Program-made: the position numbers and the translations under genes
In this document: one piece after another, positions 26,436 to 34,860 of the stretch
How positions within the stretch are numbered: position 1 is the stretch's first letter
How the letters are laid out: the number at the start of each line of letters is the position of its first letter
From: Parabacteroides sp.
GTDB taxonomy: Bacteria > Bacteroidota > Bacteroidia > Bacteroidales > Tannerellaceae
NCBI GenBank assembly: GCA_019417325.1
Contig: DXVO01000008.1
Coordinates: 1-64,000, forward strand
Reading direction: 5' to 3'
Length of the DNA stretch: 64,000 bases
The notes under the pieces: model-generated
Database searches by the model: none
What the model was told of the DNA's origin: nothing
Seen by the model: the letters and a program-made list of their open reading frames with translations, nothing else

Positions 26436-27944
26436 TTACCAGCCTTCACTCGGTGTACAAAGCTCGTTGGTTTGTAATTCCTTAGCCGGAATTGGAAAAT
26501 AATAGAATTTGGAACTGAGGTTGGCATATCTGCCGGGATCCTGAGATTGGATATATTTATCCAATAATCCCCAGCGACGAAGGTCGTAGAAACGTTCTCC
26601 TTCCACAAAGAATTCAATTGCCCGCTGGTGGATCAGATCTTCTTTTACTGCTTCTTTTGTTAGTTTCCCGTTATACGGATTCAGGTTTGCGCGGGAACGT
26701 ATCTGATTGATATAACCGACAGCTTCAGATATGTTTCCTAATTCCAGTTCGGCTTCTGCCAACATCAAGAGAATATCAGCATATCGTAAGGCTCTTTCGT
26801 TGATAAACGACTTGAGCATGTTTGATTCGATTTCCTGAGTTTGCCAATTCTGATACTTTAATATCCAATAGGTATCCAATTTTTCTTTAAACACAGTCTG
26901 GAAAGGTTTCATATAATAGGTACATCCTTTATAATTCCATGCAACCGACATCCGTGCCCGGTAATCAACATTGCCATCTTTATCTTTCTCTTTCAGGAAA
27001 ATATCCATCATCTGCTGAGTCGGATTTGCTTCAAACCAGCCACCCACTTCTGCTGCGGCATATTCTACGGGACGGGTATTCGATTGGGTTGAATTTACAT
27101 TTTCTCCGTTTCCCCAAATATCATCACCTCCTAAATCTTCTATTAAAAGTTCGAACAGACTTTCTTCGTTATTTTCGTGTTCTTCATCGAAATTCCAGTT
27201 AAAATCTTCCACCAATTTATATGCATAAGGAGATTTGGTTAAAGGCTCCAACATATTTTTTGCCTGTTGCCAATTTTCCATATACAGATATATTTTTCCC
27301 AGAAAACCATATGCAGAGCCTTTGGTGGGTTTGCCCGGAATATTAGTCATGGGTAAAAGTGAAGCTGCTTCGGTCAAATCCTTAATAGCCTGTTCATAAA
27401 CTTCTTTCTGAGAGGATTTTGCCAATGGGAATGTCGCAGGATCCTGAGATGCAGTCAGGCGTAGAGGTACATCTTTGAACTCTTTGCCCAGCACAAACAG
27501 ATAATAACCTCTGATGAACAATGCTTCTCCTCTTACTTCATTATTAAACTCTGCAGAGAAATTTTTCTTTCCCAATTCTTGCATAATCGAGTTTGTCCGG
27601 TACAAGGCATTATATAACTGATAAAACATTCCCTGTACCAGTCCATTGGTATTACTGTTTGTAAAACGGTGAACCGTATATACCTCGGAAATATCATTTC
27701 TGAACTCTACCTCATCCGCCCGGGCTATACGCAGCATCACTCCACGTGTACCGTAATATCCTCCGTTCAATGCATTTTTCAAAGGAGTATAACAGGAAGT
27801 AAGTGCCAGTTTAAAATCTTCTTCCGTTTGCCAGAAAGTTGCTTCCGTTGCCTGATTAGGGTTTACCTGATCAAGTTGACTGTCACAGGAGATTAACAAT
27901 AAAACTGTAAATAACGATACGATTATTTTATAATATGTTTTCAT
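26436..27944 (-). CDS. SusD/RagB family glycan-binding lipoprotein
   Basis: A 502-residue outer-membrane lipoprotein with lipobox LLLISC (C20), the surface lid of a SusCD glycan importer. The N-terminal SusD-like domain starts DQVNPNQATEATFWQTEEDFKLALTSCY, TPR-type helices follow (GEALFIRGYYLFVLGKEF; GSAYGFLGKIYLYMENWQQAK), and the C-terminal signature ALRYADILLMLAEAELELG, INQIRSRANL and FFVEGERFYDLRRWG is complete. It lies 12 bp after susC on the minus strand. The bound glycan is unknown. Confidence 0.95.
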   Translation of the reverse strand: MKTYYKIIVSLFTVLLLISCDSQLDQVNPNQATEATFWQTEEDFKLALTSCYTPLKNALNGGYYGTRGVMLRIARADEVEFRNDISEVYTVHRFTNSNTNGLVQGMFYQLYNALYRTNSIMQELGKKNFSAEFNNEVRGEALFIRGYYLFVLGKEFKDVPLRLTASQDPATFPLAKSSQKEVYEQAIKDLTEAASLLPMTNIPGKPTKGSAYGFLGKIYLYMENWQQAKNMLEPLTKSPYAYKLVEDFNWNFDEEHENNEESLFELLIEDLGGDDIWGNGENVNSTQSNTRPVEYAAAEVGGWFEANPTQQMMDIFLKEKDKDGNVDYRARMSVAWNYKGCTYYMKPFQTVFKEKLDTYWILKYQNWQTQEIESNMLKSFINERALRYADILLMLAEAELELGNISEAVGYINQIRSRANLNPYNGKLTKEAVKEDLIHQRAIEFFVEGERFYDLRRWGLLDKYIQSQDPGRYANLSSKFYYFPIPAKELQTNELCTPSEGW

Positions 27945-27956
27945 TTGACTTCTTAT

Positions 27957-30900
27957 TTAAAATGTAACATTCAAACCTAACGTATATCCCCGGGTGGTCG
28001 GATACATGAAATTATCAAATCCACGAGAAGTATTTCCTTCGGAATTCACATCCGGTGAATAACCGGTGTAATTCGATATTGTAAATAAGTTTTCCGCATT
28101 CACATATATTCTGGCTTTCTGGATCAGATTATTAAATAAACGGGGAGAAAAAGTATATCCCACCTGAATATTTCGTAAACGAATATAAGATCCACTTTCC
28201 AGATAACGATCGGATTCCGCACGTCCATTACGGTTCGGGTCATCCCAAATCAGGCGGGGGAATGTTGCATCTGTATTTTCAGGAGTCCAATAATCCATTA
28301 CAGTATGCAGAAAGTTCGAACCTTTGGTAACATCTTCCAATGTCTGGCGGGTTGCATTATAGATTTTATTACCGAAAACGGCTTGTATTCCAATCAGGGC
28401 ATCAAAATTTTTGTATTTGATATTTCCGTTGACCGACATGGTAAAATCAGGGAAAGGACTTCCACAATACACCCGGTCATCATCGTTGATCATTCCATCG
28501 TTGTTTGTATCTTTAAATCGTACATCTCCGGGTTTTGCTCCTGGCTGGATCAGTTTGCCGTCTTTTCGATATGCATCGAGTTCCTGCTGGTTCCGGAATA
28601 TACCGTCATACGGTATCAACCAATACCCGCCAATCGGGTAGCCAACCAATGTTTTACAGGTACTGATACCTTGTTGCGTACTACCGGCCCAGATCACCTG
28701 ATTGCCTGTTCCCATTTTGGTTACTTCATTTCTCATGATATTGCCGATAAAATTCACGCCGTAGAACAGGTCTTTATTGGGGCTGTCTGTCCAGCCTAAA
28801 TTAAACTCAAATCCTTTATTCTGAATCTCGCCGGCATTACGCACCGGGTCATTTGCTCCTCCCGAAGATATAGGGATGGGAACAGCTAATAAAATATCTT
28901 TTGTGTTCTTCACATAATAGTCGGCAGTTAATGACAAACGATTATCCAGAGCAATGAAGTCAATACCCACATTAGTCATAGCCGTTTCTTCCCACTTAAT
29001 CGTCGGGTTGGCAAAGTCTTTCGGAAATGCACCTTGTAATAAACCACCTTTACCATCAGGGTAATTGATACCAGTTGTAATAGTAGAGGTATATTGATAA
29101 TTATCGATTTCCTGATTCCCAAGAACACCGTAACCTACACGCAATTTCAGTTGGTTCACCCATCCGACATGCTTCATAAAATTTTCTTCTGCAATATTCC
29201 AACCGACTGATGCCGATGGAAAATTTCCATACCGGTTCGCCTTGGCAAACTTTGATGAACCATCGCGACGTAATGTAGCCGTAATGAGATAGCGGTTCTT
29301 GTAAGAATAAAAAGCACGGGCAATAATAGACGTAAGCACGCTTCTTTTTGAATACCCACTATTGGTTCTGTCTAAAGTTGCCGCATCTATTTCTTTCAAC
29401 CCTTCAGTCATTCCTTTTCCTTTCGCACCCAAATAACGGTAACGATAATCCTGATAGGAATAACCAAACAGTCCCGACACTTTATGATCCCCAAAGGTTT
29501 TATCATAAGACAAAAGGTTTTCAACCAACATATTTCGTGATCGGCCTTGTCCTTCGGAGACATTAGGAACATTAGGCGCTCCTGTACCAAATTGGAATAC
29601 TCCCTGATATTCCATATTTCTGTCGAACTGAAAATCCGGAGTCATATTTATTTTATACTTCAATCCGGGAATAAATTCCAATTGCGCATATAAATTAATG
29701 TAAGCCCTGGTTGTTTCACTGTATCTGTCCCAAATTTTTCTGTCCATAACACCTAATGGATGCGACAGATTTACCACGTCACCATAAATACCACCATATC
29801 CTCCTTTCCGGGTTTCATCGTATATCTCCAATGTGGGCACACTTTGTAAAACAGTGCCAATCAGTCCTCCCCTCGACTCATAATGTTCAGGTCTATGAGA
29901 GCTATGTGACATGACAATATTATTTCCGGCTGAAAAAATACCTTTTTTATAGTTTGATTTGAACTGGACATTAAACCGTTCATATTCTGTTCCTACTACA
30001 ATACCGTCCTGATTTGTATAGCCAAGTCCGGTATAATAAGTATATGTATTGCCACCTCCTTTAATAGACGCGTTATAGTTTTGCATTAAAGCAGAACGAT
30101 ACATAATTTTCTGCCAGTCGTTATCCGGTTTATTCACCAGGTCTTGTGCCATTTCCAATGGAGCTTTGTTTATTGCCTGCCGGGCAACTGTCGTAACTTC
30201 CGCCCATTCGGCGGCATTAAGCATATCCAGATATTTATTCGGAGCCTGGACAGTCCAGTTAGCTGAAACATCTATGATTGGCTTACCTTCCGTATTTACA
30301 CCTTCCTTGGTCGTAATGATAACTACACCATTTGCGGCACGGGAGCCATAAATAGCAGCAGACGAAGCATCTTTCAATACATCGATACTGGATATATCGT
30401 TGGGGTTAATATGATCGATATTGTCCATATACATGCCATCGACAATATATAACGGACTGGCATTGTTTAAAGTACCGATACCTCTAATCATTACTTTGGT
30501 CCCGGATCCGGGAGATCCTCCCTGCGACACGATATCTACTCCGGGTATTTTTCCCTGCAATGCCATTCCGATATTTACATTACTTTGCGTAGTGAGTTTC
30601 TCCGCACTTATATTAGCTACAGAGCCGGTAAGGTCTGCTTTCTTCTGTGTACCATAGCCGATAACGACTACTTCCTCGAGCGCTTTGGCATCTTCCACCA
30701 ATGTAATTTTCAGGTTTTGCTGATTCGTTATTCTAATTTCCTGGGAATGATATCCAATATAAGATATCAGTATCAGAGCATTCTTGGCTATGGACAGGGA
30801 AAAGTTTCCGTTCAAATCCGTAATTATGCCATTCGTAGTTCCTTTTTCAACGATATTAGCTCCGATAATAGGATCGCCGTGTTCATCGGTGACAGTTCCG

Positions 30901-31301
30901 GTAATTTGCTTCTTATTCTGTTGAAGTAAATCAGGCCGCTTCATTAGCATGATGTTATTACCTTCTATCGCATAGATTACATCTGTCGACTTGAAAATGC
31001 CGGATAAAACTTCTGCAACCATTTTATCTTCGATTTGCAGAGATGTTTTCCGGTTGAGATCTACTTCATTGGGATTAAAAACGAAAAGATAATCTGTTTG
31101 TTTTTCTATTTCCCGCAATACATCCCTAACGTTTGCATTCGTGACATCTAAACTTACTTTAGAGACTTGCGAATGGATTTCCGTTGCGAATAAACCTGTA
31201 GCGAAGAATATAAGAAAGATGGTAGTTGCTTTCATTCTGCGTAGGACTTTTCTTTGTGGTTTTAAGAATAAAGAAATTTCTCCAAATGTTTTTTTTTCCA
31301 T
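27957..31301 (-). CDS. SusC/RagA family TonB-dependent outer-membrane transporter with STN domain
   Basis: A 1114-residue glycan importer. After a signal region (about residues 23-45) come an STN domain (about 48-120, SLDVTNANVRDVLREIEKQ), a carboxypeptidase-like domain (132-205, ITGTVTDEHGDPIIGANIVEKG), the plug with TonB box region and GSRAANGVVIITTKEG, and the 22-strand barrel ending in YTLGLNVTF. The STN domain together with the adjacent FecR/ECF pair shows that import signals to transcription of its own operon. Paired with SusD 12 bp downstream. The leader between fecR and susC carries a candidate antisense RNA on the other strand. Confidence 0.96.
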   Translation of the reverse strand: MEKKTFGEISLFLKPQRKVLRRMKATTIFLIFFATGLFATEIHSQVSKVSLDVTNANVRDVLREIEKQTDYLFVFNPNEVDLNRKTSLQIEDKMVAEVLSGIFKSTDVIYAIEGNNIMLMKRPDLLQQNKKQITGTVTDEHGDPIIGANIVEKGTTNGIITDLNGNFSLSIAKNALILISYIGYHSQEIRITNQQNLKITLVEDAKALEEVVVIGYGTQKKADLTGSVANISAEKLTTQSNVNIGMALQGKIPGVDIVSQGGSPGSGTKVMIRGIGTLNNASPLYIVDGMYMDNIDHINPNDISSIDVLKDASSAAIYGSRAANGVVIITTKEGVNTEGKPIIDVSANWTVQAPNKYLDMLNAAEWAEVTTVARQAINKAPLEMAQDLVNKPDNDWQKIMYRSALMQNYNASIKGGGNTYTYYTGLGYTNQDGIVVGTEYERFNVQFKSNYKKGIFSAGNNIVMSHSSHRPEHYESRGGLIGTVLQSVPTLEIYDETRKGGYGGIYGDVVNLSHPLGVMDRKIWDRYSETTRAYINLYAQLEFIPGLKYKINMTPDFQFDRNMEYQGVFQFGTGAPNVPNVSEGQGRSRNMLVENLLSYDKTFGDHKVSGLFGYSYQDYRYRYLGAKGKGMTEGLKEIDAATLDRTNSGYSKRSVLTSIIARAFYSYKNRYLITATLRRDGSSKFAKANRYGNFPSASVGWNIAEENFMKHVGWVNQLKLRVGYGVLGNQEIDNYQYTSTITTGINYPDGKGGLLQGAFPKDFANPTIKWEETAMTNVGIDFIALDNRLSLTADYYVKNTKDILLAVPIPISSGGANDPVRNAGEIQNKGFEFNLGWTDSPNKDLFYGVNFIGNIMRNEVTKMGTGNQVIWAGSTQQGISTCKTLVGYPIGGYWLIPYDGIFRNQQELDAYRKDGKLIQPGAKPGDVRFKDTNNDGMINDDDRVYCGSPFPDFTMSVNGNIKYKNFDALIGIQAVFGNKIYNATRQTLEDVTKGSNFLHTVMDYWTPENTDATFPRLIWDDPNRNGRAESDRYLESGSYIRLRNIQVGYTFSPRLFNNLIQKARIYVNAENLFTISNYTGYSPDVNSEGNTSRGFDNFMYPTTRGYTLGLNVTF

Positions 31302-31405
31302 ACATTTGTAACGTTAATAAAGTTAATACTTAAAGAATTAATTAGCTTGTCAAGTGTTGACTTTAACAGCCGGGGAGTGTTGCAACCACTTTCCGGCTAT
31401 TTTTT
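31301..31405 (+). ncRNA. Candidate antisense small RNA opposite the susC leader (DonS-like)
   Basis: TACATTTG (31301-31308), a full -7 match on the plus strand, overlaps the susC start region. About 60-95 bp later comes a terminator on the same strand: AGCCGG (31368-31373) pairs with CCGGCT (31393-31398), with further pairing inside, followed by ATTTTTTG. Read on the minus strand this hairpin lacks a T-run, so it is oriented antisense to susC. Transcript expected from about 31315 to 31405. Bacteroides PULs are known to carry such antisense RNAs (DonS type) between the anti-sigma gene and susC. No clear -33 box is present, so the call is moderate. Confidence 0.5.
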
Positions 31406-31460
31406 GTAGATTGATAAATTGTGTTACATAGGCATTATTCTTTTTGAGGTTAACAGACTA

Positions 31461-32396
31461 TTATTTGATCACAATCGTATTTGCAGCGCTATCTCTTGTA
31501 TAAGTAAATTTATGCCGGAGTTGCAATACCTTTAATACATGTTCCACGCCGTCTTTTGTACGGAACTTCCCGGTATAGGGATAATTCAGTATTCTCGTAT
31601 TCTCCACTTCAATCTTCACATCATAATATAGTTCCAGCTTACTGAAAATACTTTTTACATTCTCATTTTCAAATGCAATAATTCCTTCTCTCCACAAAAA
31701 CTGGTCTATACTTTTTAAGTCTGCCAGCATCAGTTTCCCTTCTTTTGTATAAACATATCTTTTGGGGGTCAATAATACTTTCTCATGGTTCAAAGCGGAT
31801 TCAACCTCAACCGATCCTCTCATCAGGGCAGTCTCAAAATAGTCATTCTGCCGGTAAGCTTTTATATTAAATTCCGTTCCTAAAACCTTTACCCGGTAGT
31901 CTTTGCAGGAAACTATAAATTGCCGGGAAGTATCTTTTTCAACATCGAAATAAGCCTCACCGTCCAACTCCACTCTGCGCTCTCCACCGGTAAACCTGTT
32001 GGGAAAAGAAAGGGAGGTTTTTGCATTCAACCAGACTTTGGTTCCGTCTGCCAGAAATATTTCCGCCCGTTGCCCTTCAGGCACATATACTGTTTGCATT
32101 TCGATTTCCGGTTCGATAATTGTTTCATTTCTCGGAACTAAAAAGTAAAAACTGCCAAATGCCAGAATAAAAATGGCTGCAATCTTCAAAAACTCCTGAA
32201 ATAACCTGAATCGTTTAGCCGGAAGCTGAAAAGACTTCTGTTCCGGTTCGTTCCAAAGAATAGCATCATAAATGCCACGAAGCACCCGGAACTCCTCCAT
32301 GTTTTTCTCATCAGCATCCAACCATCTGGCAACCTCTTCTTTTTGTTGCTGATCCAGTTTTCCTTCTATGTATTGCTGTAAAATTTCTTTATCCAT
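31461..32396 (-). CDS. FecR family anti-sigma factor of the PUL
   Basis: A 311-residue inner-membrane protein. The cytoplasmic N-terminus binds the sigma factor (EGKLDQQQKEEVARWLDADEKN); one membrane helix lies at about 71-87; the periplasmic part has the FecR domain (PEGQRAEIFLADGTKVWLNAKTSLSFPNRF and GEAYFDVEKDTSRQFIV), then a DUF4974-type C-terminal domain (SIFSKLELYYDVKIEVEN). It receives the signal from the STN domain of SusC and releases the ECF sigma factor. It begins 82 bp after the sigma gene and precedes susC by about 160 bp. Confidence 0.93.
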   Translation of the reverse strand: MDKEILQQYIEGKLDQQQKEEVARWLDADEKNMEEFRVLRGIYDAILWNEPEQKSFQLPAKRFRLFQEFLKIAAIFILAFGSFYFLVPRNETIIEPEIEMQTVYVPEGQRAEIFLADGTKVWLNAKTSLSFPNRFTGGERRVELDGEAYFDVEKDTSRQFIVSCKDYRVKVLGTEFNIKAYRQNDYFETALMRGSVEVESALNHEKVLLTPKRYVYTKEGKLMLADLKSIDQFLWREGIIAFENENVKSIFSKLELYYDVKIEVENTRILNYPYTGKFRTKDGVEHVLKVLQLRHKFTYTRDSAANTIVIK

Positions 32397-32478
32397 AATA
32401 GTACCTTATATGAAAGTTGTTTTCATGCCTCCATAAATAAAACGATTCAGCTAAGACAGCTACTAGGAAAGACCTACG

Positions 32479-33033
32479 TTAAAAAAACAAAAAGAAGATA
32501 ATTGGAAAATAATCCTGCAGATTTTCCCGCAGGCATTTCAATGCTTTGGAGATATGGTAGTCTATACCTTTTATGCTGATACCCAGTTTTTCAGCAATTT
32601 CTTTTTTAGAAAGATTTTGAAAACGGTTCATTTCAAAAATTACCCGTGTCTGTTCCGGTAATTTTTCCAGTGTTTCCCGCACAATACGTTGAATATCTTC
32701 TGCAAATATTTTATCAGGATTGGTGATTTCCAGGGTAGAGATACGAATTTCCAATTCCCGCCGTCCATATTCGGAAAGATTGGATAATACATTTTCTTTG
32801 ATGCTTTGATGTTTCAGGTAATCCAAAGCTCTGTTCCGAAGTATAGTAAACAATATGAATGTAGGATTATCGATTGCATTTTCCTGCGACATTTCCCATA
32901 GCTTAACCAAGGCCCCTGAGGATATATCTTCTGCTACCCAATCATCGTGTACATATGATTTAGCAAACAGAAAACACCTTTTATAATATGTCGTATAAAA
33001 TTTATTAAATCCAATCTCCTTTAAACTATCCAT
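32479..33033 (-). CDS. ECF sigma-70 factor of the PUL
   Basis: Region 2 is FYTTYYKRCFLFAKSYVHDDWVAEDISSGALVKLWE, and region 4 ends in the helix-turn-helix LSKKEIAEKLGISIKGIDYHISKALK. The longest frame starts at 33111 (210 residues), but a -7 element on the minus strand (33074-33081) lies inside that extension. ATG 33072 sits one base after the element, so the first ATG within a transcript is 33033 (184 residues, MDSLKEIGFNKFY), which is also the normal ECF length. With FecR it makes the trans-envelope switch for susC-susD and the hydrolases. Start is inferred from the promoter. Confidence 0.88.
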   Translation of the reverse strand: MDSLKEIGFNKFYTTYYKRCFLFAKSYVHDDWVAEDISSGALVKLWEMSQENAIDNPTFILFTILRNRALDYLKHQSIKENVLSNLSEYGRRELEIRISTLEITNPDKIFAEDIQRIVRETLEKLPEQTRVIFEMNRFQNLSKKEIAEKLGISIKGIDYHISKALKCLRENLQDYFPIIFFLFF

Positions 33034-33073
33034 GTAGAGCTCCGGTAAGTCTTTATATCTTACTATGGTCATG

Positions 33074-33081
33074 CAAAGATA
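33074..33081 (-). promoter_or_regulatory. -7 element of the ECF sigma gene
   Basis: The minus strand reads TATCTTTG here, 40 bp before ATG 33033. It excludes the longer start at 33111. The -33 box is not obvious. Confidence 0.5.
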
Positions 33082-33111
33082 GCCATACAAAAATGTTTTC
33101 CTAATTTTCAA

Positions 33112-33439
33112 TGAATATTTTAGACAAACATATCAATACTTAATCTACTTTCTTAACTTTTGACGTGGGGGATACCTTAGTCTATGGGGAGAATAGAAAT
33201 TGTTAATATAAAAAATATATGTCTATTTAAATATCTGGACACAATTCCTATCCACTCAGGAACAATAAATCAATCAGGAAAAGAACCATTTGGATTGAAG
33301 ATGTTTCCTTTTTCGCTCTTTCTCAGATAAGTCCTTATCGTTTAAGTAAATTAATATTTCCATTGGAGAACAATCAGTATACGTTATTTCAAACTAAGTC
33401 AATATACCTCCCAGAATAGTAGGGAGCGTACCTGTTTCC
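33112..33439. other. Gene-free AT-rich spacer between the PUL and tRNA-His
   Basis: About 330 bp without a credible ORF, promoter or repeat. A small stem, CTCCC and GGGAG, occurs at about 33409-33425. I see nothing else in it. Confidence 0.5.
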
Positions 33440-33487
33440 ACAAAACAAAAAGACTATCTCTTTAAAGAGATAGTCTTTTTGTTTTGT
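33440..33487. terminator. Perfect 48-bp palindrome, bidirectional terminator at tRNA-His
   Basis: Two 24-nt arms meet at 33463/33464 with no mismatch; the left arm contains ACAAAACAAAAAGACTATCT and the centre is CTTTAAAG. A and T runs flank the stem on both sides. It lies 12 bp beyond the 3' end of tRNA-His on the minus strand. Confidence 0.8.
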
Positions 33488-33498
33488 ACAATGAGAAG

Positions 33499-33573
33499 GG
33501 TGAAAGATGGGGCTCGAACCCACGACCCTTGGAACCACAATCCAATGCTCTAACCAACTGAGCTACAATCACC
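33499..33573 (-). tRNA. tRNA-His (anticodon GTG)
   Basis: On the minus strand the gene reads GGTGATTG, TAGCTCAGTTGGTTAGAGC, then stem TTGGA, loop TTGTGGT with anticodon GTG, stem TCCAA, variable loop, T-arm GTGGGTTCGAGCCCCAT and CTTTCACC. The extra 5' G (G-1) pairing with C73 is specific for histidine. D, anticodon and T arms are complete. In the acceptor stem two adjacent pairs (5-68 and 6-67) are T opposite T. CCA is not encoded. A canonical promoter lies 38 bp upstream and a strong terminator downstream. Confidence 0.93.
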
Positions 33574-33610
33574 ATGTAAGTCTTATCAATTTGTTTTCTT
33601 TAAGACGGTG

Positions 33611-33641
33611 CAAAGATATGTATTTTGTTTTAATCTGCAAA
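33611..33641 (-). promoter_or_regulatory. Promoter of tRNA-His
   Basis: On the minus strand TTTG (33641-33638) and TATCTTTG (33618-33611) are 19 bp apart, a full Bacteroidetes promoter. Confidence 0.7.
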
Positions 33642-33668
33642 TATTTCGCACATATTTTTTACTCAATT

Positions 33669-34760
33669 TTATTCAACAAAATACTCTTCCACATCTATAT
33701 TGTTAATTTCCAACAACGTACGAATACTCTTCATTTGTTGATTTATGATTGTATTTTCAAAAAATAAATCGCCACTATCCATTTCAACGGGGGGAAGAGA
33801 CGGAATAACTCGAATACTTTCTTTTCCTCGTTCATTTCTATAATGCTCAGAATACACCAAAATGTAGCGGGCGGAAGAAATATAACGTTCCAATCTTCTA
33901 CGACACAGCACGACTTTTACCATAGCTCCAACCCGGGTATTTTCTCTCCCCATATTGGAAATAAAATTACCTAAAGAATAAACAACAAGTTGTTTATATA
34001 ATCCTCCCTCCCCTTTTCTTAATTCCATAGGCTGCACAACATGGGGATGGCTGCCAACTACCAAATCCACACCTTGGGCAAAGAGCCAATCGGTCAATTC
34101 TTTCTGCTCCTTCGATGGTAATTGGTTATACTCTATACCCCAATGCAGATTGGCTATGATAAAATCAGGATTAAAAAGTTTAGCCTCCGCAATATCCGCT
34201 GTTATAACTTTCTTATCTATATAATTAACGATATAGGGAGTTTTAACACGTATCCCGTTTGTATCATATGTATAATTCAGCATAATGATACGAAAACCAT
34301 TTTTACGGAGTAGCATCGGATAAGAACGAATACGCTGCTCGTTATCCAGAAATATTCCAGTCGAATGTATCCCCAAAGAATCCAGTATATGAATCGTACG
34401 GGCCAACCCTTTCGCTCCTCTATCCAAACAATGATTATTTGCCAATAAGAAGAAATTGAAACCAGCCTCCTGTAATACCACAGCAAATTCGTCCGGAGCA
34501 CTAAATGCAGGATAGCCACTGTAAGGTTCGCCACCTAAAGGAACTTCCAGATTAACCACTGATACATCAGCAGTTTTTACCTCTTTTGCAATATTCCGGA
34601 AATACCCGTCCAAATCAAAAGATTTATTATCCCATGTATTGTCTATCTGTACCTGATGCATCATGGCATCTCCGGCAAAAATAACAGTCAAACTATCTTG
34701 TGCGGATAAGCTGAAAGAGAAAAAGAGAAGTAACAGGGAAGAATAGATGTACTTCATCAT
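33669..34760 (-). CDS. CapA family (poly-gamma-glutamate synthesis-like) exported metallophosphoesterase
   Basis: A 363-residue protein with a signal peptide (about residues 1-20, ending SLSAQ). The CapA domain carries FAGDAMMH, ADVSVVNLEVPLGG, FFLLANNHCLDRGAKGL, IANLHWGIEYNQLPS and DLVVGSHPHVVQP, all metallophosphoesterase-like metal-binding motifs of the PGA_cap family. Such proteins occur in capsule synthesis operons but also alone, as here, where their substrate is unknown. It lies between tRNA-His and folD, about 100 bp after folD, beyond a hairpin. Confidence 0.85.
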   Translation of the reverse strand: MMKYIYSSLLLLFFSFSLSAQDSLTVIFAGDAMMHQVQIDNTWDNKSFDLDGYFRNIAKEVKTADVSVVNLEVPLGGEPYSGYPAFSAPDEFAVVLQEAGFNFFLLANNHCLDRGAKGLARTIHILDSLGIHSTGIFLDNEQRIRSYPMLLRKNGFRIIMLNYTYDTNGIRVKTPYIVNYIDKKVITADIAEAKLFNPDFIIANLHWGIEYNQLPSKEQKELTDWLFAQGVDLVVGSHPHVVQPMELRKGEGGLYKQLVVYSLGNFISNMGRENTRVGAMVKVVLCRRRLERYISSARYILVYSEHYRNERGKESIRVIPSLPPVEMDSGDLFFENTIINQQMKSIRTLLEINNIDVEEYFVE

Positions 34761-34793
34761 AAAGTAAGAGAAGAAAGGTTATCGATTATTACA

Positions 34794-34848
34794 AATAACG
34801 GAAGTAACTATTTCCCTACTTTATAAGAAAACCATTACTTCCGTTATT
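34794..34848 (-). terminator. Hairpin between folD and the capA-like gene
   Basis: AATAACGGAAGTAA (34794-34807) and TTACTTCCGTTATT (34835-34848) are perfect 14-bp inverted arms with a 27-nt loop, 12 bp after the folD stop. Confidence 0.6.
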
Positions 34849-34860
34849 AAAAATCAGATT

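Noticed and set aside
33507..33767. ORF across tRNA-His
   Set aside because: It begins inside the tRNA gene and runs over the tRNA promoter; a typical shadow.
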